Part shown: positions 34,570-43,122 of the stretch, piece by piece
How the letters are laid out: each line of letters starts with the position of its first letter
Position numbering within the stretch: the first letter of the stretch is position 1
Assembly: GCF_014596935.1 (NCBI RefSeq)
Contig: NZ_JACVXC010000001.1
Span: 492,783-556,782 of the forward strand
DNA from: Aestuariibaculum suncheonense
GTDB taxonomy: Bacteria > Bacteroidota > Bacteroidia > Flavobacteriales > Flavobacteriaceae
Direction of reading: 5' to 3'
Length of the DNA stretch: 64,000 nucleotides
The notes under the pieces: generated by a model
What the model was told of the DNA's origin: nothing
Databases searched by the model: none
The model's input: only the letters and a program-made list of their open reading frames with translations
Program-made: the position numbers and the translations under genes

Positions 34570-35796
34570 ATGAAAGAATTATTAAAAAAATACGAAAACA
34601 AAACTCCCGAAATTATATTCAACTGGAAAGATTCTGAAACCGAAGCTGAAGGCTGGGTAGTGATTAATTCACTTCGCGGTGGAGCTGCAGGGGGAGGAAC
34701 CAGAATGCGTCTAGGTCTTGATGTAAACGAAGTGTTATCTTTGGCAAAAACCATGGAAATTAAGTTTACTGTATCAGGTCCTGCCATTGGTGGTGCGAAA
34801 TCGGGAATCAATTTCGATCCTAAAGACCCGAGAAAAAAAGGCGTGTTAGAGCGTTGGTATAAGGTGGTTTCGCCTTTACTAAAAAGTTATTACGGAACAG
34901 GAGGTGATTTAAATGTGGATGAAATTCATGAAGTAATTCCTATTACTGAAGAAAGTGGGGTTTGGCATCCGCAGGAAGGTGTATTTAACGGGCATTTTAA
35001 ACCTACAGAGGCCGACAAGATTAATCGTATTGGTCAGTTACGACAAGGAGTAATCAAAGTGATTGAAAATGCACAATATTCTCCTGATGTGTTAAGAAAA
35101 TATACTGTGGCAGATATGATTACAGGATTTGGAGTGGCTGAAGCTGTAAGACATTTCTATAATATTTACGGCGGGTCAGTACAAGGAAAACGAGCTGTAA
35201 TTCAGGGATTTGGAAATGTAGGAGCCGCTGCAGCATATTATTTGTCCCAAATGGGTGCAAAAGTGGTTGGAATTATCGATATTGCGGGCGGTTTAATTAA
35301 TGAGGAAGGATTTACGTTTGAGGAGATTAAAGCCTTATTTCTCGCAAAAAAAGGCAATACTTTAGAAAGCGATAATTTAATTCCCTTTGAAGAAATCAAC
35401 GAAAAAATTTGGGGTATTCAAGCTGAGATTTTTGCACCATGTGCAGCCTCCCGTTTAATCACAGAAAGTCAGATTAATCAGTTAATCGACAGTGGTCTTG
35501 AGGTTATATCGTGTGGTGCCAATGTGCCTTTTGCAGATAAGGAAATCTTCTTCGGGCCAATTATGGAGCATACCGATAACAAAGTGAGTTTAATTCCAGA
35601 TTTTATTTCAAACTGCGGTATGGCACGTGTGTTTGCGTATTTTATGGAACGCCGTGTACAAATGACCGATGATGCAATATTTAACGATACATCAAATAAA
35701 ATTAAAGAAGCAATAGAAAACGTATATAATAAAAACCAGCATAAAACGGGCGTGAGTGCCACAGCATATGAGATTGCACTCAGCCAACTTGTATAA
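34570..35796 (+). CDS. Glu/Leu/Phe/Val-type amino acid dehydrogenase
   Basis: A 408-residue oxidative deaminase: 'LRGGAAGGGTRMRLGL' and 'GPAIGGAKSGINFDP' at the amino-acid site (with the catalytic Lys), 'GTGGDLNVDE', and the NAD fold 'AVIQGFGNVGAAAAYYLSQ'. It lies in the Leu/Phe/Glu dehydrogenase family; substrate preference cannot be fixed by eye. It leads a row with nhaD, exbB, exbD, tonB and folC in the same direction, 13 bases before nhaD. Confidence 0.88.
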   Translation: MKELLKKYENKTPEIIFNWKDSETEAEGWVVINSLRGGAAGGGTRMRLGLDVNEVLSLAKTMEIKFTVSGPAIGGAKSGINFDPKDPRKKGVLERWYKVVSPLLKSYYGTGGDLNVDEIHEVIPITEESGVWHPQEGVFNGHFKPTEADKINRIGQLRQGVIKVIENAQYSPDVLRKYTVADMITGFGVAEAVRHFYNIYGGSVQGKRAVIQGFGNVGAAAAYYLSQMGAKVVGIIDIAGGLINEEGFTFEEIKALFLAKKGNTLESDNLIPFEEINEKIWGIQAEIFAPCAASRLITESQINQLIDSGLEVISCGANVPFADKEIFFGPIMEHTDNKVSLIPDFISNCGMARVFAYFMERRVQMTDDAIFNDTSNKIKEAIENVYNKNQHKTGVSATAYEIALSQLV

Positions 35797-35809
35797 TTTT
35801 TAAATTTTT

Positions 35810-37207
35810 ATGGAAACAGCGATTATTTTAGTATTTGTATTAGGCTATTTGGCCATTACTCTTGAACATAACTTAAAAATAGATAAACTTATCCCGGCAT
35901 TAGTCATGATGGCACTTTGTTGGGCTTTAATCTCTTTAGGTTTAGATAGCTTTCCAAACTGGTTCGATTCTGCCAAACATGCTTTGTTAGAGGGTTTTGG
36001 CGCTTTTGAACATGAAGAGAAGCTACATCTGATGGAAGAAACGTTATTACACCACTTAGGTAAAACTGCAGAGATATTAGTATTCCTTTTAGGAGCGATG
36101 ACTATTGTTGAAATTATTGATTATTTTGATGGTTTTGCAACAATTAAGAGTTTTGTTAAGACTAAGAAAAAGACTAAAATATTGTGGATTTTCTCAATTT
36201 TAGCGTTCGTTTTATCTGCAATCATCGATAACTTAACAGCAACCATTGTATTAATTTCAATTCTTCAAAAAATTGTTAAAGACAGAGATATTCGTATTTG
36301 GTATGCTGGTTTAATTATTATTGCAGCAAATGCTGGAGGAGCCTGGTCTCCAATTGGTGATGTTACCACAACTATGTTATGGATTGGTAAAAAAGTGTCA
36401 ACTGATCACTTAGTAGGATATTTATTTGTACCATCATTTTTATGTATGGCAGTGCCTTCATTTATTGCTTCATTCTTACCGGTTTTCAAAGGGGAATTAG
36501 ATATTGAAGAAAGCGGTGATGATAAGCCTAAATCGAAATACAGCGCAACCATGTTATATTTAGGATTAGGTGCTATTGTATTCGTGCCAATCTTTAAAAT
36601 GGGAACACATTTACCTCCTTATGTAGGGATGATGTTATCTTTAGGTATTGTAGCTGTTTTTGCTGAAATCTACAGCAGTTCAAAATTCAGTATGACGGAA
36701 TACGGTGCTGAAGAAAGTGATGCACATGCACACCACAGTCCGGTTCATCATTCATTATCTAAAATCGAGTTGCCAAGTATCTTATTCTTCTTAGGTATAT
36801 TAATGGCAGTAGCAGCTTTAGAATCTTTAGGAATTCTATTCAATTTTGCTGGGGCATTACAGGATACTATGCCTATGTTAGGAACCGAAATTCATGTAGG
36901 CGAAGGCGTTTCTGATTTAGTGGTATTATTATTAGGAGTAGGTTCTGCAGTTATTGACAACGTACCATTAGTTGCTGCATCTTTAGGGATGTTCCATGAG
37001 CCGATGGATAATGAGCTTTGGCACTTTATTGCATACTCTGCCGGAACTGGGGGAAGTATGTTAATCATAGGTTCAGCTGCTGGAGTTGTTGCTATGGGAA
37101 TGGAAAAAATTGACTTTTTCTGGTACTTTAAAAAGATTTCTTGGTTAGCCTTGGTAGGGTTCTTAGTAGGTGCAGCTGCATTTATGGTAACCAGAACATT
37201 GTTCTAA
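35810..37207 (+). CDS. nhaD: Na+/H+ antiporter, NhaD family
   Basis: A 465-residue membrane protein with about twelve helices. The family pattern is clear: 'LVFLLGAMTIVEIIDYFDGF', 'SAIIDNLTATIVLISIL', 'ANAGGAWSPIGDVTTTMLWI' and a second 'GSAVIDNVPLVAASLGM' near the end, the internally repeated NhaD/ArsB-type motif. It exports Na+ in exchange for protons, as expected for a marine-type flavobacterium. A His-rich loop ('HAHHSPVHHS') sits in the middle, at about residues 306-316. Confidence 0.9.
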   Translation: METAIILVFVLGYLAITLEHNLKIDKLIPALVMMALCWALISLGLDSFPNWFDSAKHALLEGFGAFEHEEKLHLMEETLLHHLGKTAEILVFLLGAMTIVEIIDYFDGFATIKSFVKTKKKTKILWIFSILAFVLSAIIDNLTATIVLISILQKIVKDRDIRIWYAGLIIIAANAGGAWSPIGDVTTTMLWIGKKVSTDHLVGYLFVPSFLCMAVPSFIASFLPVFKGELDIEESGDDKPKSKYSATMLYLGLGAIVFVPIFKMGTHLPPYVGMMLSLGIVAVFAEIYSSSKFSMTEYGAEESDAHAHHSPVHHSLSKIELPSILFFLGILMAVAALESLGILFNFAGALQDTMPMLGTEIHVGEGVSDLVVLLLGVGSAVIDNVPLVAASLGMFHEPMDNELWHFIAYSAGTGGSMLIIGSAAGVVAMGMEKIDFFWYFKKISWLALVGFLVGAAAFMVTRTLF

Positions 37208-37259
37208 CATACTTTAATAAGAAAACCAACGTTATACAATTGCCCAAAAACTTAATTAT

Positions 37260-37961
37260 ATGCTTAACACTTTATTACAAAACACTCAAGAAGGCGCTGA
37301 GTTATTAACCGACGAGGTTCCTGTTGAAAAAACACTTTCTATTATTGAGCTAATCAGTAGTGGTGGAGTGGCTGGTCAAGTAATTATCCTACTTTTGTTT
37401 GTGTTGCTTGTTGCAGCGATTTACATTTATTTCGAGCGTTTGTTTGCTATTAAAGCGGCAGCTAAAATAGATGCAAATTTTATGAATCAGATTAAAGACC
37501 ATGTAACACACGGTAAAATCGATTCAGCACAACTATTGTGCGCTCAGGCCAATTCACCGGTATCAAGATTAATCAATAAAGGTATTTCCAGAATTGGAAA
37601 ACCCTTAGCCGACATTAATACGGCTATTGAAAACGCAGGGCGTTTAGAGGTTTACAGTTTAGAGAAAAACGTTAGTGTGTTGGCAACCATTTCAGGAGCA
37701 GCACCAATGATTGGTTTCTTAGGTACGGTTATTGGTATGATCTTATCGATATTCGAGATTGCAAACTCAGGAGGACAAATCGATATTAAACTATTGGCCG
37801 ATGGTTTATATACCGCGATGACCACTACAGTAGCCGGTTTAATTGTGGGTATTGTAGCATATATGGCGTACAATCACCTGGTAGTTAAAACCGATAAAGT
37901 AGTGTACCAAATGGAGGCGCACTCGGTAGAGTTTTTAGATCATTTAAATGAGCCTATTTAA
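37260..37961 (+). CDS. exbB: MotA/TolQ/ExbB-family proton channel
   Basis: A 233-residue protein with an N-terminal helix (about 35-60), a cytoplasmic region and two closely spaced helices containing 'GAAPMIGFLGTVIGMILSIFEI' (split by its Gly-Thr) and 'TAMTTTVAGLIVGIVAY', the ExbB/TolQ signatures. With the following ExbD and TonB it forms the energising complex for outer-membrane receptors. Its stop overlaps the exbD start by one base. Confidence 0.9.
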   Translation: MLNTLLQNTQEGAELLTDEVPVEKTLSIIELISSGGVAGQVIILLLFVLLVAAIYIYFERLFAIKAAAKIDANFMNQIKDHVTHGKIDSAQLLCAQANSPVSRLINKGISRIGKPLADINTAIENAGRLEVYSLEKNVSVLATISGAAPMIGFLGTVIGMILSIFEIANSGGQIDIKLLADGLYTAMTTTVAGLIVGIVAYMAYNHLVVKTDKVVYQMEAHSVEFLDHLNEPI

Positions 37962-38356
37962 TGAATTTAAAAGGAAGAAATAAAGTTACGCCAGAGTTCA
38001 GTATGGCATCGATGACAGATATTGTATTCCTGTTATTGATTTTCTTCATGTTGGCTTCTACATTAGTAACAACTAACGCTATTGATATTTTATTGCCTAA
38101 AGCTAGTGGTAAAACGGAGAATAAAAAATCAATAGCTGTTAGTATCAAGAAAGATTTAACCTATTACATCGACCAAAAACGTGTTGGCGAAAGTGTTTTG
38201 GAAAACGAATTGTTAGCCTTGCTTTCAACAGAAGATAAGCCAACCATTGTTTTGCGAGCTGAAAAATCAGTTCCGGTGGAAAATGTAGTAAAGGTTATGG
38301 ATATTGCTAATAGAAACAAGTTTAAAGTTATTTTAGCTGTTAGGCCTAATAACTAG
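37961..38356 (+). CDS. exbD: ExbD/TolR-family protein
   Basis: A 131-residue protein with a short cytosolic lead, one helix with the conserved Asp ('SMASMTDIVFLLLIFFML'), and a periplasmic domain ('TIVLRAEKSVPVENVVKVMDIA'). Asp in the helix carries the proton-motive coupling. It overlaps exbB by one base and is separated from tonB by a hairpin terminator. Confidence 0.9.
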   Translation: MNLKGRNKVTPEFSMASMTDIVFLLLIFFMLASTLVTTNAIDILLPKASGKTENKKSIAVSIKKDLTYYIDQKRVGESVLENELLALLSTEDKPTIVLRAEKSVPVENVVKVMDIANRNKFKVILAVRPNN

Positions 38357-38400
38357 TGTTTCTAAAACTCGATAAGACTTCATTGTCGAGGTGAATGTAT

Positions 38401-38450
38401 AAAGAAATGTCTATGTTTTGTAGACTTCAACTCGTAGACATTTCTTTTTT
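38401..38450 (+). terminator. Hairpin terminator between exbD and tonB
   Basis: AAAGAAATGTCTA (38401-38413) and TAGACATTTCTTT (38435-38447) form a 13-bp stem with a 21-base loop and a T-run. It would stop or attenuate the transcript from exbBD before tonB, 34 bases before the tonB start. Confidence 0.78.
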
Positions 38451-38481
38451 ATCTGTCAAAAAGGGAAATAAATATTAACTG

Positions 38482-39330
38482 ATGAAATATTTCGAAACCA
38501 AGCACGAAAAAGACTCAGCAAAGTTAACAGCTTTAATCACTGTAATTTTGTTGTTATTGTTGTTTGTTGTTGGTGCACCATATATGGATCCACCTGTAGA
38601 ATATGGCGTTGCAGTTAATTTTGGAACTACCGATTTTGGTTCAGGAACGGTTCAGCCTTTAAAACCGATTAAGTCTGAACCAAACGAAATCAACCGTCCT
38701 ACCGAACCAGAAGTAACCAAAACCGAACCAACGAAAGCTGCTGAAGCTAAAGAAGAAGTTTTAACGGCAGATAACGCTGAAGAAATTGCTATTAAAAAGC
38801 AGAAGGAAGCCGAAGCTAAGGCTAAGGCCGAAGCAGATGCTAAAGCTAAAGCGGAAGCAGAGCGTATAGCCAAAGAAAAGCGCGAACAGGAAGAAAAGAA
38901 GAAGAAACTGGATGCGTTAATCGGTGGGGTTAGTAAATCGGAAGGTACAGCAACCGGAGGAGAAGGCGATGATAATAAAGCAGGTGATAAAGGTCAGTTA
39001 GACGGTGATCCCTATGCACCAAGTTATTTCGGATCCGGAGGTTCAGGAAGTGGAGGCGTAGGTTATGGATTAAACGGTAGAGGAAAAGCTAGTTTTAAAA
39101 CATTTACACAAGATTGTAATGAATCGGGGATGGTCATCGTTGAAATTGTTGTTAACCAAAATGGTAATGTTATTGAAGCAAAACCAGGTGCAAGAGGAAC
39201 GACCAATACTGCAGCTTGTTTATTAGAACCAGCAAAAAAAATAGCCTTATCTCATAAATGGCAGGCAGATCCTAATGCGCCTACCAGACAAATAGGGTAT
39301 GTAAAAGTGAACTTCAAATTAGGTCAGTAG
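38482..39330 (+). CDS. TonB-family energy transducer
   Basis: A 282-residue protein: an N-terminal helix (about 16-31), a Pro/Glu-rich spacer, an Ala/Glu/Lys-rich helical stretch (about 105-150) and a C-terminal TonB-like domain ('MVIVEIVVNQNGNVIEAKPG', 'YVKVNFKLG'). The Gly/Ser-rich segment around 160-210 is a flexible linker. It probably couples ExbBD to TonB-dependent receptors. The Ala/Lys-rich part is low-complexity, and the antisense ORF opposite it is a shadow. Confidence 0.85.
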   Translation: MKYFETKHEKDSAKLTALITVILLLLLFVVGAPYMDPPVEYGVAVNFGTTDFGSGTVQPLKPIKSEPNEINRPTEPEVTKTEPTKAAEAKEEVLTADNAEEIAIKKQKEAEAKAKAEADAKAKAEAERIAKEKREQEEKKKKLDALIGGVSKSEGTATGGEGDDNKAGDKGQLDGDPYAPSYFGSGGSGSGGVGYGLNGRGKASFKTFTQDCNESGMVIVEIVVNQNGNVIEAKPGARGTTNTAACLLEPAKKIALSHKWQADPNAPTRQIGYVKVNFKLGQ

Positions 39331-39334
39331 CATC

Positions 39335-40552
39335 ATGACATATCAGGATACAATCAATTGGATGTTTAATCAACTACCAATGTATCAACGCCAGGGCCAG
39401 TCGGCTTTTAAAAAGGACTTATCGAATACCATTAAATTGGTCGAACATCTTCATCATCCGGAACGTAATTTTAAATCCATTCATGTTGCTGGAACCAATG
39501 GAAAAGGTTCTACAAGCCATATGCTGGCTTCCATTTTACAGGAAGCAGGTTATAAGGTTGGTTTGTATACCTCGCCGCATCTAAAGGACTTTAGAGAACG
39601 TATTAAAATTAATGGAGATGTGGTTAGTGATAACTTTGTTGTCGATTTTATCGAGTATAATAAGACGTTTTTAGAAGCAAATCAGTTGTCTTTTTTTGAG
39701 ATGACTGTTGGTATGGCTTTCGATTATTTTTCTAAAGAACAGGTGGACATTGCTGTTGTTGAAGTGGGTATGGGAGGTAGATTAGACTCCACCAATGTGA
39801 TTACCCCGGAAGTTTCAGTAATTACTAACATAGGATTAGATCATACGCAGTTTTTAGGCAATACACTCGATGCTATTGCTTTCGAAAAAGGAGGTATTAT
39901 AAAGTCAAATGTACCTGTCGTGATTGGTGAAACCCAAATAGAAACCAGTCCGGTATTTCAACGATTGGCAGAAGAAAGAGGAGCCGATATTATATTTGCC
40001 GATCAGCAATCTTCAAAGTCGTACGTTTCCGATTTAATAGGCGATTATCAAACAAAGAATATTATAACCGTTCAACAGGCGATAAAACAATTGCAAATGA
40101 AAGGATTTAATATTTCAGAAACTCATATTACTGAAGGTTTCAAACATGTTGTTGATAACACAGGCTTGTTAGGACGTTGGCAGACTCTGCAGACACAGCC
40201 TAAAGTCGTTTGCGATACCGGACATAATCGTGACGGACTTACTTATGTGATGAAACAACTATCAAAAGAAACTTTTGATGCTTTGCATATTGTTTTTGGA
40301 GTGGTAAATGATAAAGATATTAGTTCTATTATCGATTTATTACCTCAAAAAGCGACCTATTATTTTTGCAAACCTGATATTCCTCGTGGGCTAGATGCAG
40401 ACACGTTAAAGCAGGTTTTTGCAGAACATGATTTGCGCGGTGAATCCTATGAGTCTGTGAATGAGGCATATCATTCGGCTTTGAAAAATGCGAACACTAA
40501 TGATTTTGTATTTATTGGCGGAAGTACTTTTGTTGTGGCAGAAATAATTTAA
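39335..40552 (+). CDS. folC: Bifunctional folylpolyglutamate/dihydrofolate synthase
   Basis: A 405-residue Mur-ligase-superfamily enzyme: ATP loop 'HVAGTNGKGSTSHMLASIL', 'GLYTSPHLKDFRERI', 'VEVGMGGRLDSTNVI' and 'VICDTGHN-like' C-terminal 'VVCDTGHNRDGL'. It adds glutamate to dihydropteroate and folates. It lies 4 bases after tonB, so the two are probably on one transcript. Confidence 0.92.
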   Translation: MTYQDTINWMFNQLPMYQRQGQSAFKKDLSNTIKLVEHLHHPERNFKSIHVAGTNGKGSTSHMLASILQEAGYKVGLYTSPHLKDFRERIKINGDVVSDNFVVDFIEYNKTFLEANQLSFFEMTVGMAFDYFSKEQVDIAVVEVGMGGRLDSTNVITPEVSVITNIGLDHTQFLGNTLDAIAFEKGGIIKSNVPVVIGETQIETSPVFQRLAEERGADIIFADQQSSKSYVSDLIGDYQTKNIITVQQAIKQLQMKGFNISETHITEGFKHVVDNTGLLGRWQTLQTQPKVVCDTGHNRDGLTYVMKQLSKETFDALHIVFGVVNDKDISSIIDLLPQKATYYFCKPDIPRGLDADTLKQVFAEHDLRGESYESVNEAYHSALKNANTNDFVFIGGSTFVVAEII

Positions 40553-40571
40553 ATTTTTGCGAAAAATGTTT

Positions 40572-40600
40572 TTGTAGAATCAAAAACTAGCTTATATTTG
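40572..40600 (+). promoter_or_regulatory. Promoter of tRNA-Val
   Basis: TTG (40572-40574), 18 bases, then TATATTTG (40593-40600): a full match to the Bacteroidota TTG-N17-19-TAnnTTTG pattern. Transcription would start about 6-8 bases later, just before the tRNA at 40615. Confidence 0.8.
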
Positions 40601-40614
40601 CACACCTAATTGAA

Positions 40615-40689
40615 GGGCGCGTAGCTCAGTTGGTTCAGAGCACTTGGTTTACACCCAAGGGGTCAGGGGTTCGAATCCCTTCGCGCCCA
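40615..40689 (+). tRNA. tRNA-Val (anticodon UAC)
   Basis: A complete cloverleaf of 75 bases: acceptor stem GGGCGCG (40615-40621) with CGCGCCC (40682-40688), D arm GCTC...GAGC, anticodon stem CTTGG/CCAAG around loop TTTACAC with anticodon TAC at 40650-40652, T arm with GGTTCGAATCC, and discriminator A at 40689. The 3' CCA is not encoded (next bases are CAG), so it must be added enzymatically. Confidence 0.97.
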
Positions 40690-40692
40690 CAG

Positions 40693-40729
40693 AAAAAATC
40701 CTAAAGTATTATTTGCTTTAGGATTTTTT
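40693..40729 (+). terminator. Terminator of tRNA-Val
   Basis: A perfect 14-bp inverted repeat, AAAAAATCCTAAAG (40693-40706) and CTTTAGGATTTTTT (40716-40729), with a 9-base loop and terminal T-run, 3 bases behind the tRNA. Confidence 0.92.
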
Positions 40730-40814
40730 GTTTCTATGCTATTTCTTCTTTATGGTTGGTTTTATCTTACAATTCCACTTTTTTTAATACTTTTAAGATA
40801 CATAAGTTGCTATT

Positions 40815-41585
40815 ATGGATTTAAATGAGATTAAAGGAATTTATAAAGAGGTGTTTAAATGTTACGAGCATCCTTCTTTAGATGAGCACATTCAAAAAAT
40901 TATTGAGTTAGATGATTATCTGCCTTACAGTTCAACATTTTTTTGTATTACCAACACCAGAGATTTAACATTTGAGTATGTAAGCAAGAACATGACTGCT
41001 TGTCTGGGCTTGGATAAAAGCTTGTTCGAAACTCAGGGCATGCGCTATTTTTGGGGTAGAATGCATCCAGATGATGTTGAGCAGTGGTTACAGGCTTTAA
41101 ATGAACTTATGAAGTTCACGCTAAGTGAAATTAGTATAGAGAATAGAAACCGAATGAGTTATACCTGGAATTATCGCTTAATGAATGCTGATGGTGTTTA
41201 TGTGAATATTGTACAAAATACAACACCTATTGAGTTTGATATTGCCAACAAGCCTATAATTGGCCTGGCTCATTATACCGTAATGGCACCTGAGATTAAA
41301 ATGAGTATCTGTGCAACGGCAAAGTTGTTAAATAATCAAAATGAATACGAAACGGTATATTTTAATAACTTTTCACAGAAGTTGCTTAACGACGTTGTTA
41401 GCAATAGAGAACGTGATATTATTCGATTGTTGGTTCTTAATTATTCAAGTAAAGATATTGCTGAAAAGCTGAATATCAGCTCGAATACCGTAGATACACA
41501 CAGGCGAAATATTCTTAAAAAATTTAATATTTCCTCTACAGGAGAATTGATTGGAATTATAAAAATGAATAATAGCATCATTTAA
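40815..41585 (+). CDS. LuxR-family regulator with PAS-like sensor domain
   Basis: A 256-residue protein: a PAS-fold N-terminal half (about 35-140: 'FFCITNTRDLTFEYVSKNM', 'RMHPDDVEQWLQAL', 'YTWNYRLMNADGVYVN') and a C-terminal LuxR helix-turn-helix ('SNRERDIIRLLVLNYSSKDI', 'LNISSNTVDTHRRNILKKF'). Signal unknown; such PAS-LuxR proteins are frequent in Flavobacteriaceae. It has no obvious target among its neighbours. The transcript ends at the hairpin at 41704-41739. Confidence 0.88.
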   Translation: MDLNEIKGIYKEVFKCYEHPSLDEHIQKIIELDDYLPYSSTFFCITNTRDLTFEYVSKNMTACLGLDKSLFETQGMRYFWGRMHPDDVEQWLQALNELMKFTLSEISIENRNRMSYTWNYRLMNADGVYVNIVQNTTPIEFDIANKPIIGLAHYTVMAPEIKMSICATAKLLNNQNEYETVYFNNFSQKLLNDVVSNRERDIIRLLVLNYSSKDIAEKLNISSNTVDTHRRNILKKFNISSTGELIGIIKMNNSII

Positions 41586-41703
41586 AACCCAAATTTAACA
41601 TAGAAATTAAAGAAAATACTCAAATTGAGTATTGCTAAACACTCGATAAAGTGCAACCTTTGTTAAGCTATTAATTAATTCTTAGGGAGAGTTAAGTAAA
41701 TAT

Positions 41704-41739
41704 GTGCCTGTTAATATTCAGTTATTTCAGGCACTTTTT
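41704..41739. terminator. Terminator between convergent luxR-type and murF genes
   Basis: GTGCCTG (41704-41710) and CAGGCAC (41728-41734) form a 7-bp stem with a 17-base loop and a following T-run. It lies between two convergent stop codons and can serve the plus-strand gene, and perhaps murF. Confidence 0.72.
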
Positions 41740-41748
41740 ATTCTTAAA

Positions 41749-43029
41749 CTATACTAAATCGAGTATACGCTCCATAGCCATGCCTCTGGATCCTTTAATT
41801 AATAATGTGCTATGGTTTAAACCTTCAATGTTGAAGTTCGCTTTAAAATCATCAAAGGATTGGAATTTTAACAGGTTATCAACAGTTGTTTGGGTATTGA
41901 AGAAATTCTCACCTATAACAATGACTTTATTTATGTTAAGTGATGTTGATAACTTTATTATGTTTTCATGCTCTTCTTTAGCTTCTTTTCCTAGCTCAAA
42001 CATGTCACCAATAATTGCTATCTTGTTGTTATCGTTTAGCTTGTCGAAATTAGAAAGTGCTGCCTTCATACTTGTCGGGTTGGCGTTGTAAGCATCTAAA
42101 ATGATTTTGCAAGTACCTTTGTTAATAACCTGTGAACGATTATTGGTTGGTGAGTAGTCTTCAATAGCGATTTTAATATCGTTATCATCTACCCTAAAAT
42201 GATTTGCCATAGTTATTGCAGCCGCGATGTTGTTGAAGTTATAGGCGCCGATTAACTGACTTTGAATCGTTAGATGGTTATAGTTTAATTTAACATTTGG
42301 CTGCGCTTCAACAAACTGTATAGTAATATCGAAACCTTCAGTGTCACCAAATACAATTCTGTTGGTATTTGCAGTTTTCTCTAATTGAATAGCATCAGAA
42401 CCGTTAACAAAAAGGGTTTTGTTGTTAGTAATTAAATAGTCGTACATTTCACTTTTCCCTTTTATCACGCCTTCAACACTGCCAAAACCTTCTAAATGTG
42501 CTTTTCCAAAGTTTGTGATATAGCCGAAGTCGGGTTGAGCGATTTTACAAAGAGCTTCAATTTCTTTTAAGTGATTTGCACCCATTTCTACAATACCAAT
42601 TTCGGTGTTTTTAGTCATGGATAACAAGGTGAGGGGGACACCAATATGGTTGTTTAAATTACCAATAGTAGCTGTAGTTTTATACTTCTTAGAAAGGGTT
42701 GCATTGATTAATTCTTTCGTGGTGGTTTTACCGTTACTTCCAGTTAGGGCAATAATAGGAAGTTTTAAATAGTTTCTATGATAAGTTGCTAATTGTTGAA
42801 GCGTATCAAGAACGTTGTCGACAAGAATGGTTTGCGACGAAGTGTTGAATTCTTCTTCGTCAATAACACAATATTTCGCGCCGTTTTGTAGAGCCTGTTC
42901 AGCGTATTTGTTGCCGTTAAAATTCTCACCTTTTAAGGCAAAAAACATGTCGTTTTCTTTGATTTTACGTGTGTCGGTACTTGCGGCATGACATTCTAAA
43001 AACAAGCTGTGTATTTGTGCTATTTTCAA
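41749..43029 (-). CDS. murF: UDP-N-acetylmuramoyl-tripeptide--D-alanyl-D-alanine ligase
   Basis: Adds D-Ala-D-Ala to the cell-wall precursor. The 426-residue Mur ligase shows the MurF N-terminal domain ('AASTDTRKIKENDMFFALKG'), ATP loop 'ALTGSNGKTTTKELINA', 'VEMGANHLKEIEALC', 'AYNANPTSMKAAL' and 'AIIGDMFELGKEA'. It stands alone between gldJ and the LuxR-type gene; a terminator at 43067-43097 precedes it on the minus strand, so it must have its own promoter in the roughly 90-base gap. Confidence 0.94.
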   Translation of the reverse strand: MKIAQIHSLFLECHAASTDTRKIKENDMFFALKGENFNGNKYAEQALQNGAKYCVIDEEEFNTSSQTILVDNVLDTLQQLATYHRNYLKLPIIALTGSNGKTTTKELINATLSKKYKTTATIGNLNNHIGVPLTLLSMTKNTEIGIVEMGANHLKEIEALCKIAQPDFGYITNFGKAHLEGFGSVEGVIKGKSEMYDYLITNNKTLFVNGSDAIQLEKTANTNRIVFGDTEGFDITIQFVEAQPNVKLNYNHLTIQSQLIGAYNFNNIAAAITMANHFRVDDNDIKIAIEDYSPTNNRSQVINKGTCKIILDAYNANPTSMKAALSNFDKLNDNNKIAIIGDMFELGKEAKEEHENIIKLSTSLNINKVIVIGENFFNTQTTVDNLLKFQSFDDFKANFNIEGLNHSTLLIKGSRGMAMERILDLV

Positions 43030-43066
43030 CTGTAGACTTTGTTTTAAATTGGAAACTAAAAGTATT

Positions 43067-43097
43067 AAAAAAGTCCTAACGGTAGGTTAGGACTTTT
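43067..43097 (-). terminator. Terminator of gldJ
   Basis: AAAAGTCCTAAC (43069-43080) and GTTAGGACTTTT (43086-43097) form a 12-bp stem with a 5-base loop; the A-run at its left end is a T-run in the minus-strand transcript. It lies 26 bases after the gldJ stop. Confidence 0.9.
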
Positions 43098-43122
43098 AAT
43101 ATTATTTCAACAAGTTACTTAA

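Noticed and set aside
38652-38873. Minus-strand Ala/Ser-rich ORF of 73 codons
   Set aside because: Antisense to the Ala/Lys/Glu-rich stretch of TonB; low-complexity shadow.
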